From the NCBI GenBank assembly GCA_030428405.1, contig JAUIEH010000184.1:1-6142 (forward strand): a stretch of 6,142 nt of DNA. The letters are read 5' to 3'. The notes under the pieces were generated by a model, which was not told the origin of the DNA, searched no databases, and saw only the letters and a program-made list of their open reading frames with translations. Positions 1-4,891 of the stretch are shown piece after piece. Source of the DNA: Alphaproteobacteria bacterium (lineage in GTDB: Bacteria; Pseudomonadota; Alphaproteobacteria; Caulobacterales; Maricaulaceae). Within the stretch, counting starts at the first letter, position 1. Each line of letters starts with the position of its first letter. Position numbers and translations under genes: made by a program.

Positions 1-298
1 TCACGGCGAGCGTCACGGCGGCGAGCGTTTCCGGCTGTGCATAGGCCAGTAAACCCGCAGCGTCGCCAAGCCAAGAGGGCGCGTCCGCCGGAACGGCGAT
101 ATCTTGAAACAGGTTCTCGAGCTGAACGGAGGCGATTGTCGAGCCGCCAGCGCCGGCGCCGCCGACAAGATAGAGGCGTTTGCGGTTGGGCCCGCTGAGC
201 TTGGCGAGCACGCGCTCTACGAATGCGTCCTCAGCCTGCGGCTCGGCCTCGGCGAACATCGCCTTCAGCCGGGCGTCGAATGCGTCGCCAGCCGTCAT
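1..298 (-). CDS. Probable membrane protein downstream of ECF sigma factor, possible anti-sigma factor (3' part missing)
   Basis: The first 99 codons are visible and the frame is open to the left edge. The start ATG (298-296) overlaps the sigma-factor stop TGA (297-295) as ATGA, the usual sign of translational coupling. Residues 1-40 are charged (acidic helix MFAEAEPQAEDAF, then basic PNRKR), followed by a Gly/Ala-rich hydrophobic stretch at about 42-59 and another hydrophobic stretch at about 79-99. This suggests a cytoplasmic N-terminus followed by membrane segments. Position directly after an ECF sigma gene makes an anti-sigma or sigma-modulating role plausible, but the HxxxCxxC motif of zinc-binding anti-sigma factors is absent and I recognise no named domain. 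The Gly-rich run GGAGAGGS has no Lys and is not a P-loop. Gene reality is well supported by the overlap; the function is inference from position only. Confidence 0.65.
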   Translation of the reverse strand, partial: MTAGDAFDARLKAMFAEAEPQAEDAFVERVLAKLSGPNRKRLYLVGGAGAGGSTIASVQLENLFQDIAVPADAPSWLGDAAGLLAYAQPETLAAVTLAV

Positions 299-843
299 GA
301 CATCACCGTTTCGCCGGTCAACAGCGCCTTCATTTTCTCACGTCCGCGATTGACATGGGATTTGACGGTTCCAAGCGGCATGCCGGTCGCTTCGGCGGCT
401 TCTGAGTGCGACATGCCGCAAGCATAGCACAAAACCACGCACGACCGCTCATTCTCCGACAGCCCGGCGAGCGCGCGGTCGAGGTCCATGACGTCGCCCT
501 GGTCGATGCCGGGCCCGCCCTCGCTCTCCATGTCTTTCACACTCTTAAACCGATCCATGGTCCGCTCCACGGCCTGGCGTTTTCGCCTGGCCTGCAGAAA
601 CTCAGTATACGCAATCCGGCACAGCCAGGATTTGAAGCCGCCTTCGCCGCGAAACGTGCCGATCTTCTCGTAGGCGCGGATGAAAGCGTCCTGCGCGAGA
701 TCTTCGGCGAGCGCGCGGTTGCGCGTCATTCGGGCGAGCATGCCGCGCACGACGCCCTGATGGCGGCGCACGAGCTCGCCGAAGGCGGCGCGATCCTTTG
801 TCGCGATCACCAGGGCGGCGAGCTCTTCATCGGTTGCCGACAC
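295..843 (-). CDS. ECF-type RNA polymerase sigma factor (sigma-70 family)
   Basis: A 182-residue protein with the two-domain layout of group 4 (ECF) sigma factors, which direct core RNA polymerase to a dedicated promoter set. Region 2 spans about residues 20-90: FGELVRRHQGVVRGML, then the core-binding helix AEDLAQDAFIRAYEKIGTF and the -10 recognition part FKSWLCRIAYTEFLQARRKR. After an acidic linker (100-119), region 4 spans about 120-175 with the helix-turn-helix SHSEAAEATGMPLGTVKSHVNRGREKM (described in two parts: recognition helix GTVKSHVNRGREKM). Length is normal and there is no C-terminal extension. The start is GTG (843-841); GGAG at 857-854 lies 10 nt upstream. It is 25 nt downstream of the DUF6249-like gene and overlaps the following membrane-protein gene by 4 nt, so the three form one operon. 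Its target promoters are not identifiable here. Confidence 0.95.
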   Translation of the reverse strand: MSATDEELAALVIATKDRAAFGELVRRHQGVVRGMLARMTRNRALAEDLAQDAFIRAYEKIGTFRGEGGFKSWLCRIAYTEFLQARRKRQAVERTMDRFKSVKDMESEGGPGIDQGDVMDLDRALAGLSENERSCVVLCYACGMSHSEAAEATGMPLGTVKSHVNRGREKMKALLTGETVMS

Positions 844-868
844 GGGGAGGAGGCTCCGATCCGCTAGT

Positions 869-1249
869 CTATTCTTGCGATTTGAAGGTCAGGACGCCGT
901 AAAGCAGCAGCGCCAGACCGACAAAGCCAGGGAACGCGGCGATGCCCATAAAGACGTGGAACACATCCTCGTCGGGCTCGAGGCCGCCGACGGTCCAGCC
1001 GAACACCACGCAGGCGGCGGCGAGCGCCATCCAGATGATGCCCCACTTGATGTCGGCGTGACGCGAACGCTTCGGCGCGCCCAGCGCGCGTACGGTGTCG
1101 GGCGTCAGATCGGCGCCGCGTTCGATCGCTGCACGCACGGTTTCATAAAAGGTCGACCGGTTCTTGGCGCCATGGGCCTGAACGACCCAGACGATCGCCA
1201 CGACCATGGCGAATGTTCCAAGCGGGACAAGAACTTCCACGCTGCCCAT
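869..1249 (-). CDS. DUF6249-like three-helix membrane protein
   Basis: A 126-residue protein with three predicted membrane helices at about residues 5-24, 69-88 and 98-120. Between the first and second is a soluble loop with the pattern TFYETVRAAIERGADLTPDT, resembling the 'aiekG..lpp' signature I associate with DUF6249 proteins, a family of unknown function often found beside ECF sigma genes. The start ATG (1249-1247) has a strong ribosome site GAGGA (1261-1257) with 7 nt spacing. The stop TAG (871-869) is 25 nt before the sigma-factor start, so the gene is the likely first gene of the operon. A role in membrane sensing or in modulating the sigma/anti-sigma pair is inferred from linkage only. 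The family match is from memory of the motif, not from a search. Confidence 0.85.
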   Translation of the reverse strand: MGSVEVLVPLGTFAMVVAIVWVVQAHGAKNRSTFYETVRAAIERGADLTPDTVRALGAPKRSRHADIKWGIIWMALAAACVVFGWTVGGLEPDEDVFHVFMGIAAFPGFVGLALLLYGVLTFKSQE

Positions 1250-1385
1250 TTTTATATCCTCGGTTCCACTTCATGCGGGTTGCATTCACCCGACAAGATG
1301 CGCGTGCGCGCGCATTTGGATGCGCGAACAAAAATTCATCCGAGAAAATAGCGTAAGCTGTCGGTTAAATCGCCTGCCGGCTGAT
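1250..1385 (-). promoter_or_regulatory. Leader/promoter region of the sigma-factor operon, with a small hairpin
   Basis: The 136-bp gap upstream of the operon must hold its promoter unless it is read through from the gene upstream. I see no convincing -35/-10 pair. A perfect 7-bp inverted repeat (CGCGCAT / ATGCGCG, 4-nt loop) lies at 1309-1326 within alternating GCGC sequence. GGAACC at 1267-1262 resembles an ECF -35 box but has no matching -10 at 16-17 nt and overlaps the ribosome-site region, so it is not claimed as a promoter. Confidence 0.35.
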
Positions 1386-1865
1386 TTATCTGCCGCCGGA
1401 GCGCAACGGCGCTGCGCGTTCGCCGATTTGACCCTCAGCGCCTGCGCGTCCGGGATGCAGCGCAACGCGGCCGCCGCCCGAGGACCCAAGCACCCCGCCG
1501 CCGCCGAAATCATCGAGTTCGACGCGGTCTTCGCCGATATAGCCGGTCAGGCGGCCAGCGACTGCGTAGAGACGCACGGGGCGTCCGCCGAGAAAGCCGG
1601 AAACGACGCCGTCGGCGCGGCGCACGAGGCTGACGGATTGGCCGTTGGCGAAGCCAGAGATGACGCCATTGGCTTCATCGACATGGAGATAAAGCGGCCC
1701 GTAGGGCGCAAGTGCGGCTTCCAGCGGGTCCACGCCATGCGTCGGCGGCGGACCGGCGACGGCCGGCGGCGGCGTCCCCTCGCGATAGGCCGACAGCTCA
1801 TGGTCGACATGGGGCAGCGCGACCTGCGACATGACGATCGTGCTCAAGGCGAGCAGTTCGATCAT
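1386..1865 (-). CDS. Small probably exported protein with three tandem ~18-residue repeats
   Basis: A 159-residue protein when started at ATG 1865-1863, chosen because AAGGAG (1880-1875) sits 9 nt upstream; the frame extends 30 codons further up to 1955 but without a ribosome site. The short N-terminus (MIELLALSTIVMSQVA) looks like a weak signal peptide or membrane anchor lacking a basic n-region. A Pro-rich linker follows (about 31-43), then three tandem units at 67-85 (GVISGFANGQSVSLVRRAD), 86-103 (GVVSGFLGGRPVRLYAVA) and 104-120 (GRLTGYIGEDRVELDDF). They share G-hydrophobic-[ST]-G-[FY]-x3-x-V-x-L, probably short beta hairpins. The C-terminus (121-159) is Gly/Arg-rich and low in complexity. 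No family is recognised. It is 136 bp upstream of the sigma operon on the same strand. The start site, repeats and envelope-like N-terminus argue that it is a real gene. Confidence 0.65.
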   Translation of the reverse strand: MIELLALSTIVMSQVALPHVDHELSAYREGTPPPAVAGPPPTHGVDPLEAALAPYGPLYLHVDEANGVISGFANGQSVSLVRRADGVVSGFLGGRPVRLYAVAGRLTGYIGEDRVELDDFGGGGVLGSSGGGRVALHPGRAGAEGQIGERAAPLRSGGR

Positions 1866-1883
1866 GGGCGGCGTCTCCTTGGC

Positions 1884-1910
1884 AAAGGCCGCGGCGCGCG
1901 CGGCTTTTTT
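1884..1910 (+). terminator. Intrinsic-terminator-like hairpin facing the plus strand
   Basis: On the plus strand, GCCGCG (1888-1893) and CGCGGC (1899-1904) form a perfect GC stem around a 5-nt loop. It is extended by a G-U pair and three A-U pairs (1884-1887 with 1905-1908) and ends in six T residues (1905-1910). This is the standard form of a Rho-independent terminator for rightward transcription. No plus-strand gene precedes it. In the minus direction it lies just upstream of the ribosome site of the repeat-protein gene, where it would be a leader hairpin. Confidence 0.45.
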
Positions 1911-1960
1911 AAGCATGCTGGATGCCGGCAAAGTTTGCGAGCCGGTTCGCCGCATAGGCG

Positions 1961-1998
1961 AAAGAAAACGGCCGCCGACACCTTAGTCGACGGCCGTT
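1961..1998 (-). terminator. Rho-independent terminator of the outer-membrane protein gene
   Basis: An inverted repeat of 13-bp arms with a single mismatch (1967-1979 and 1986-1998) encloses a 6-nt loop. Read on the minus strand the stem ends in GGCCGTT and runs into TTTTCTTT (1968-1961). It begins 32 nt after the stop codon of the beta-barrel gene, so it should end that transcript and separate it from the repeat-protein gene. No signal as clear is present after any other gene in the window. Confidence 0.85.
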
Positions 1999-2030
1999 CA
2001 GGCGATCATGCCCGATCTAGCGCTGAGCGC

Positions 2031-2813
2031 TTAGTCGAGAATGCCCAGCACGCGGTCTCCACCGTCGCGCGAAGCGCCGTAGCGGTCACGCTCCATGACG
2101 GTGCGCGAACCGAAGCGCCAGTTGAAGCCGATGCGCACTTGCGTGGCGTCGGTGTTGAAGTCGTCATAGTCGTTATACGACACCGACGCCGTGACGCTGG
2201 CGGGCCAACGGTCGAAGCCGTATTCGCCCTGCAGACGCAGCGTGTAGTAGTCGGAATCGACAACGCCGATATCGAGATTGCCGTAGCCGGCGCCCGCCTC
2301 CACCGAGATGTTCTCGGTGTAGTAGTACGTTACGTCAGCGGCAAAACCGGTCAGCTCGACATTGCTGTCATCGCCTTCGTAGTAGGCGATCTCGCCGCCC
2401 ACGGTCCAATCGCCGAGGTAAAGCTCGCCCTCGACGCCGCCGCCGATCAGCGTGTCGTCGATGACGTCGCTGTCATTGATGACGCTGACGAACGCGCCGA
2501 ACGCGCCGCGCTCGCTGTCGCGCCAATAGACGTGGCCCTGGCCTGACAGCAGCGTGGTTTCCTGCGGATCGAGGTCGAGATAGGTGACCTCGCCGTCGAC
2601 CTGGAAGCCGATATTGCTGGTGATCGGCGCCGCATAAGCGCCGCCGACGCTGAACGATGCGCCGTCAGCCGACGCGGCGCCGACGCTGATGTCGGTATAG
2701 CCGATCGAACCTTCGACATATCCGCTGGCGACTGTCTGAGCGTTAGCCCCAGACACGCCAGCCAACGAAAGCGCGACGACCGCCGCCGCTTTCGCGACCC
2801 ATTTACCCATCAT
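2031..2813 (-). CDS. Outer-membrane beta-barrel protein (porin-like), family unnamed
   Basis: A 260-residue protein with a typical Sec signal peptide: basic start MMGKWVAK, hydrophobic core, and an ANA|QT cleavage site after residue 25. The mature part is acidic and made of alternating hydrophobic/polar strands with many Gly and Tyr, for example GYVEGSIGYTDISVG, WTVGGEIAYYEG, ADVTYYYTENISVEAGAGYG and YTLRLQGEYGF, with Asp/Asn-rich loops. This is the signature of a barrel of roughly 10-12 strands in the outer membrane. The last strand appears to be VRIGFNWRF (about 226-234), yet a polar 26-residue tail follows it, so the usual C-terminal aromatic residue recognised by the BAM machinery is internal. 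The start is the first of two adjacent ATGs, because GAGG (2825-2822) is 8 nt upstream of it. A terminator follows. Substrate and specific family are unknown. Confidence 0.85.
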   Translation of the reverse strand: MMGKWVAKAAAVVALSLAGVSGANAQTVASGYVEGSIGYTDISVGAASADGASFSVGGAYAAPITSNIGFQVDGEVTYLDLDPQETTLLSGQGHVYWRDSERGAFGAFVSVINDSDVIDDTLIGGGVEGELYLGDWTVGGEIAYYEGDDSNVELTGFAADVTYYYTENISVEAGAGYGNLDIGVVDSDYYTLRLQGEYGFDRWPASVTASVSYNDYDDFNTDATQVRIGFNWRFGSRTVMERDRYGASRDGGDRVLGILD

Positions 2814-2836
2814 TATTATGCCCTCACACCCGTGAC

Positions 2837-2869
2837 CGGCCGACTTTTGACGGCCGCAGAATTCGGCCG
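2837..2869. repeat. Three CGGCCG palindromes in the barrel-gene leader
   Basis: CGGCCG occurs at 2837-2842, 2851-2856 and 2864-2869, spaced 14 and 13 bp apart. Because each copy is self-complementary, any two can pair, giving alternative hairpins in the 5' leader RNA 24-50 nt before the start codon. GCCGG / CCGGC further upstream (about 2866-2881) adds another possible stem. The base pairs are seen; a regulatory role is inference, and high GC makes such sites less surprising. Confidence 0.5.
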
Positions 2870-2940
2870 GAGCAAGCCGGCCCGCTTCATGAGAGCGGCG
2901 TTAACCATCCGTTCTGCACGCATCAACGCCATTCGCTTGT

Positions 2941-2966
2941 GACGCGAAAGGCGGACGCGAAAAGCG
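2941..2966. repeat. 13-bp tandem duplication
   Basis: GACGCGAAAGGCG (2941-2953) is followed immediately by GACGCGAAAAGCG (2954-2966), 12 of 13 positions identical. It lies about 130-155 bp upstream of the barrel gene start, where it could be a pair of regulator half-sites on one DNA face or a simple slippage duplication. Confidence 0.7.
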
Positions 2967-3010
2967 CCTAACCAGCCGATATATCAGGGAATTGCGCGTG
3001 GCTGAGCCGC

Positions 3011-3562
3011 TCAGCGCACAACCTGAACGCCAAACAGGATCGGATGCAGCCAGAACGCGATCGCTACATAAACAGCAACGCCGATGGCGACGGCGATGAT
3101 GTCGCCCGTCCAGCCCTCCGGCGCGCCGGGCGTCGCGACGCCGCGACGTTTCACAGCGATGCGATTGATGACCGCGTAAGCGAGGAAGGCGCCGAACAAG
3201 GCGATAGAACGCCACTCGCCATTAGCCAGCAGATGACCGAAAGCCCAGATTTTCACGCCGGCCAGCATGGGATGCTTGGCCCAGGCGCGAATATGCGAGG
3301 TCGGTCCCTGCGAGGCGGCGAGCAGGATCAGCGCCGGCAGCATAAGTGCGAGCGTGATGTGGCGCGTCCAGGCCGGCGGCGACCACAACACGCCCCACGC
3401 GCCCGCAGCGCCCCAGCCCAAGACGATCAACACAATCCCGGCGATCGACAGCCCGGTCACGCCAAGCTTGCGCACCGGCATGCTGAGACGCTCTGGCGCA
3501 TTGGGCACGGCCAGAAAGCCATGCGCGCCGAAAAACAGGACCAGACCGAGAATGAACAACAT
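3011..3562 (-). CDS. NnrU-family integral membrane protein
   Basis: A 183-residue protein with five to six predicted membrane helices (about 2-19, 34-56, 69-84, 99-114, 117-135 and 152-172). The family signature is clear: KHPMLAGVKIWAFGHLLANG at residues 96-115. Conserved histidines are visible at H14, H68, H90, H97, H110 and H173. NnrU was named from a denitrification locus in Rhodobacter, where it is linked to nitric-oxide reductase expression. The plant zeta-carotene isomerase Z-ISO is a relative that binds heme through histidines, so heme binding is a reasonable inference for H97/H110-type residues. No denitrification or carotenoid genes lie in this window, so the pathway is open. The start ATG (3562-3560) has only a weak ribosome site. 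A 6-bp hairpin (3001-3015) overlaps the stop codon but has no T-run and is not a good terminator. Confidence 0.9.
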   Translation of the reverse strand: MLFILGLVLFFGAHGFLAVPNAPERLSMPVRKLGVTGLSIAGIVLIVLGWGAAGAWGVLWSPPAWTRHITLALMLPALILLAASQGPTSHIRAWAKHPMLAGVKIWAFGHLLANGEWRSIALFGAFLAYAVINRIAVKRRGVATPGAPEGWTGDIIAVAIGVAVYVAIAFWLHPILFGVQVVR

Positions 3563-3693
3563 GGGCGCGACTCACAGGTGGCGGTGTTGCGGTTGCTTCA
3601 CAGCTTAGTACCGCGAGTCCGAATGACCACGCCATGGGAACAACTCGAGGCCGCCCATGCAGCCCCGATCTCGTTCGAGGCGCACTCAAACTT

Positions 3694-3749
3694 CTCAGTT
3701 CTCAATTCTCAATTCTCAATTCTAACAACTCACCGCTCACCGCTCACCG
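3694..3749. repeat. Array of eight in-register 7-bp repeats (CTCANNN)
   Basis: The units start every 7 bp from 3694: CTCAGTT, CTCAATT three times (3701, 3708, 3715), a degenerate CTAACAA (3722), then CTCACCG three times (3729, 3736, 3743). Two different heptamers thus share the same CTCA core and the same register across 56 bp. This is a short-sequence repeat rather than CRISPR: units are far too short and no spacers exist. It is non-coding, about 130 bp upstream of NnrU and about 115 bp upstream of the nucleotidyltransferase start. Confidence 0.9.
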
Positions 3750-3773
3750 GGCAAATGAGGGTGATTGCAGTCT

Positions 3774-3801
3774 TACCACACATATTTTTTATTGTGTGGT
3801 A
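3774..3801. repeat. Palindrome IR1 (8-bp arms, 12-nt AT-only spacer)
   Basis: TACCACAC (3774-3781) and GTGTGGTA (3794-3801) are perfect inverted repeats separated by ATATTTTTTATT, which has no G or C. Arm centres are 20 bp apart, about two helical turns, so both half-sites face the same side of the DNA, as expected for a dimeric or tetrameric repressor. The arms match the inner 8 bp of the arms of IR2, 45 bp downstream. Confidence 0.85.
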
Positions 3802-3820
3802 CCAATGACGGAGCTATATA
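3792..3820 (+). promoter_or_regulatory. Candidate sigma-70 promoter bridging IR1 and IR2
   Basis: TTGTGT (3792-3797) in the right part of IR1 and TATATA (3815-3820) in the left arm of IR2 are separated by 17 bp, the ideal spacing. Transcription would start near 3827, inside the IR2 spacer, leaving a leader of about 36 nt. That RNA would carry only the right arm of IR2 and could not form the long hairpin, so the palindromes would act as DNA sites covering the promoter. Confidence 0.5.
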
Positions 3821-3856
3821 CCACACGATGTTTTTATTGTGTGGTATATAGCTCCG
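3809..3856. repeat. Palindrome IR2 (18-bp perfect arms, 12-nt spacer)
   Basis: CGGAGCTATATACCACAC (3809-3826) and its exact reverse complement (3839-3856) enclose a 12-nt spacer that ends in the same TTTTTATT as the IR1 spacer. The 28-bp cores of IR1 and IR2 match at 24 of 28 positions and lie as direct copies 45 bp apart. The palindrome ends 6 bp before the nucleotidyltransferase ATG. CAATGACG occurs both at its left end (3803-3810) and just after it (3861-3868), the second copy spanning the start codon. An operator is the preferred reading; a small inserted fold-back element is the alternative. Confidence 0.92.
3842..3850 (+). promoter_or_regulatory. Alternative extended -10 promoter in the right arm of IR2
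   Basis: TGGTATATA (3842-3850) fits the TGnTATAAT extended -10 form, with no good -35 at the right distance. Its start point would be near 3857, giving a nearly leaderless message for the ATG at 3863. By symmetry the left arm carries the same element on the minus strand, pointing toward NnrU. Confidence 0.3.
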
Positions 3857-3862
3857 ATCGCA

Positions 3863-4891
3863 ATGACGTTTCGTCGACACTCACAAATCGCGCAGGCCGC
3901 GTATCACGACCTCGTTTCGCTCCTTCTGGACGAGACCGTGACAGACTTGCGCGGCGCGCCGACTGCGAGACGGATCAACGGCAAGAAATATTGGTATGAC
4001 CGCTACCGCATCGGCGCTCAGATCCATGAGAAATATCTCGGCGAGGAAAGCGCCGCACTCCTCTCGCGCATCGAACGCTATGAAAATCTGAAGGCAGACC
4101 AGGCAGCAATTCGTCGCGAACGTGCGCGACTTGTCCGTCTACTGCGAAGCGAACGGTTGCTGGGAATGGACGGCGCGACAGGCAGCCTGCTCGCCGCGCT
4201 CTCCCGCGCAGGCGTGTTTCGGCTCGGCGGAACGCTCGTTGGAACCACCGCTTTCAGACTCTATGAGGGCGAACTCGGCCTGCGCCTGACGCTCGACCAG
4301 ACGGCGATGACCAATGACATCGACATTGCGAGCTTTGAGCGCTTGTCGCTGGCGCTCGGCGACACGGTCGACCCGTCACTGCACGACGTGTTTCAGGAAT
4401 TCGACTTTGCGCCTGTGCCGACGCTTGACCGCAAGCATGTCTGGCGCTGGCGTCAGTCAAACTCGGAAACAATCGTCGAATTCCTGACGCCCTCGTTCGA
4501 CGAGAAGGAAGACGTCAAACCGCTGCCTGCGCTCGGCGTGAGCGCGCAGTCGCTGCACCATCTCAATTTTCTCATCGCCGAGCCCGTCCCCGCAGCCGCG
4601 GTCTATCGGGACGGCGTGCGCGTCCAGATTCCGCGTCCGGAACGTTTCGCCGTGCACAAGCTGATCATCGCCAATCGTCGAAAGCACGGGCCGGACAGCT
4701 TAAAGGCGCGGAAGGACCTCATGCAGGCCGAGCTATTGATCCATATGTTGGCTGAGGACCGTCCGAGCGATCTCGCTGAGGCTTACTCAGACGCAATGTC
4801 GAAAGGACCGCGCTGGCGCGAACATATCGAAGCGAGCCTTGCTCGCGCCCCGGCGGCAAAAGAGCGGATCGAGTCCGTGCTAGACGACTAG
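3863..4891 (+). CDS. GSU2403-type nucleotidyltransferase-fold protein
   Basis: A 342-residue protein. Residues 1-62 form an N-terminal domain with RINGKKYWYDRYRIGAQIHE and YLG. Residues 64-97 are a charged helix, probably coiled coil. The nucleotidyltransferase-fold core starts near 118 with RLGGTLVGTTAFRLYEGELG and carries a DxD pair in TNDIDIASFE (D152, D154); E206 in VEFLTPSF may be the third acidic metal ligand. The C-terminal helical part has RPERFAVHKLIIANRR and KARKDLMQAELLIHML. This order matches the GSU2403 family of uncharacterised proteins, to my recollection. The fold is shared with MNT/AbiEii-type toxin-antitoxin enzymes, so a defence-related nucleotidyl transfer role is possible but unproven. 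ATG 3863 is preferred over an in-frame GTG at 3839 that lies inside the palindrome arm. No Shine-Dalgarno is visible for either. It is the only plus-strand gene here and lacks an obvious partner gene. Confidence 0.88.
   Translation: MTFRRHSQIAQAAYHDLVSLLLDETVTDLRGAPTARRINGKKYWYDRYRIGAQIHEKYLGEESAALLSRIERYENLKADQAAIRRERARLVRLLRSERLLGMDGATGSLLAALSRAGVFRLGGTLVGTTAFRLYEGELGLRLTLDQTAMTNDIDIASFERLSLALGDTVDPSLHDVFQEFDFAPVPTLDRKHVWRWRQSNSETIVEFLTPSFDEKEDVKPLPALGVSAQSLHHLNFLIAEPVPAAAVYRDGVRVQIPRPERFAVHKLIIANRRKHGPDSLKARKDLMQAELLIHMLAEDRPSDLAEAYSDAMSKGPRWREHIEASLARAPAAKERIESVLDD

Larger units (their letters stand above)
2814..3010. promoter_or_regulatory. Upstream region of the beta-barrel gene
   Basis: This is a 197-bp gap between NnrU and the barrel gene, both on the minus strand. 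It holds the barrel ribosome site (TGAGGG, 2826-2821), three CGGCCG palindromes in the leader (2837-2870) and a 13-bp tandem duplication (2941-2966). A weak promoter candidate on the minus strand is TTGATG followed 16 nt later by TTAACG (around 2926-2899), which I would not rely on. Confidence 0.4.
3563..3862. other. 300-bp non-coding region between divergent NnrU and nucleotidyltransferase genes
   Basis: The NnrU and nucleotidyltransferase genes point away from each other, so both promoters should lie here. From left to right there are about 130 bp of unremarkable sequence next to NnrU, an array of 7-bp repeats (3694-3749), and two AT-rich palindromes (3774-3801 and 3809-3856) immediately before the nucleotidyltransferase start. 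Reading frames crossing it translate the heptamer array into low-complexity peptide and show no start site or domain, so I treat it as non-coding. No confident NnrU promoter was found. Confidence 0.7.

Noticed and set aside
145..180. Gly-rich GGAGAGGS in the left-edge protein as a P-loop
   Set aside because: It lacks the Lys of GxxxxGK[ST] and lies in a hydrophobic, probably membrane-spanning stretch.
406..867. Plus-strand frames opposite the sigma factor
   Set aside because: They are antisense to a sigma factor with clear regions 2 and 4; no start signals or domains.
1261..1267. GGAACCG as an ECF (EcfG-type) -35 box for the sigma operon
   Set aside because: No CGTT-like -10 at 16-17 nt; that position falls inside the coding region.
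1866..1955. 30-residue N-terminal extension of the repeat protein
   Set aside because: The stretch is basic and Ala-rich, spans a terminator-like hairpin, and has no ribosome site, whereas AAGGAG precedes the ATG at 1865.
1206..2546. 446-codon open frame on the plus strand
   Set aside because: It is antisense to three better genes. Its product is rich in Arg, Ala and His with no domain, typical of a shadow frame in GC-rich DNA, and a plus-strand terminator (1884-1910) interrupts it.
3001..3015. Hairpin at the NnrU stop codon as a terminator
   Set aside because: The 6-bp stem with 3-nt loop is not followed by a T-run on the minus strand.
3694..3749. CRISPR array
   Set aside because: Units are 7 bp and contiguous, with no spacers and no cas genes.
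3044..3808. 254-codon open frame on the plus strand
   Set aside because: It is antisense to the clear NnrU gene; its 3' part reads through the heptamer array and palindrome and gives low-complexity peptide.
3839..3862. In-frame GTG start adding 8 residues to the nucleotidyltransferase
   Set aside because: The GTG is the first base triplet of the palindrome arm, has no ribosome site, and the added peptide (WYIAPIA) does not look like family sequence; ATG 3863 is preferred.
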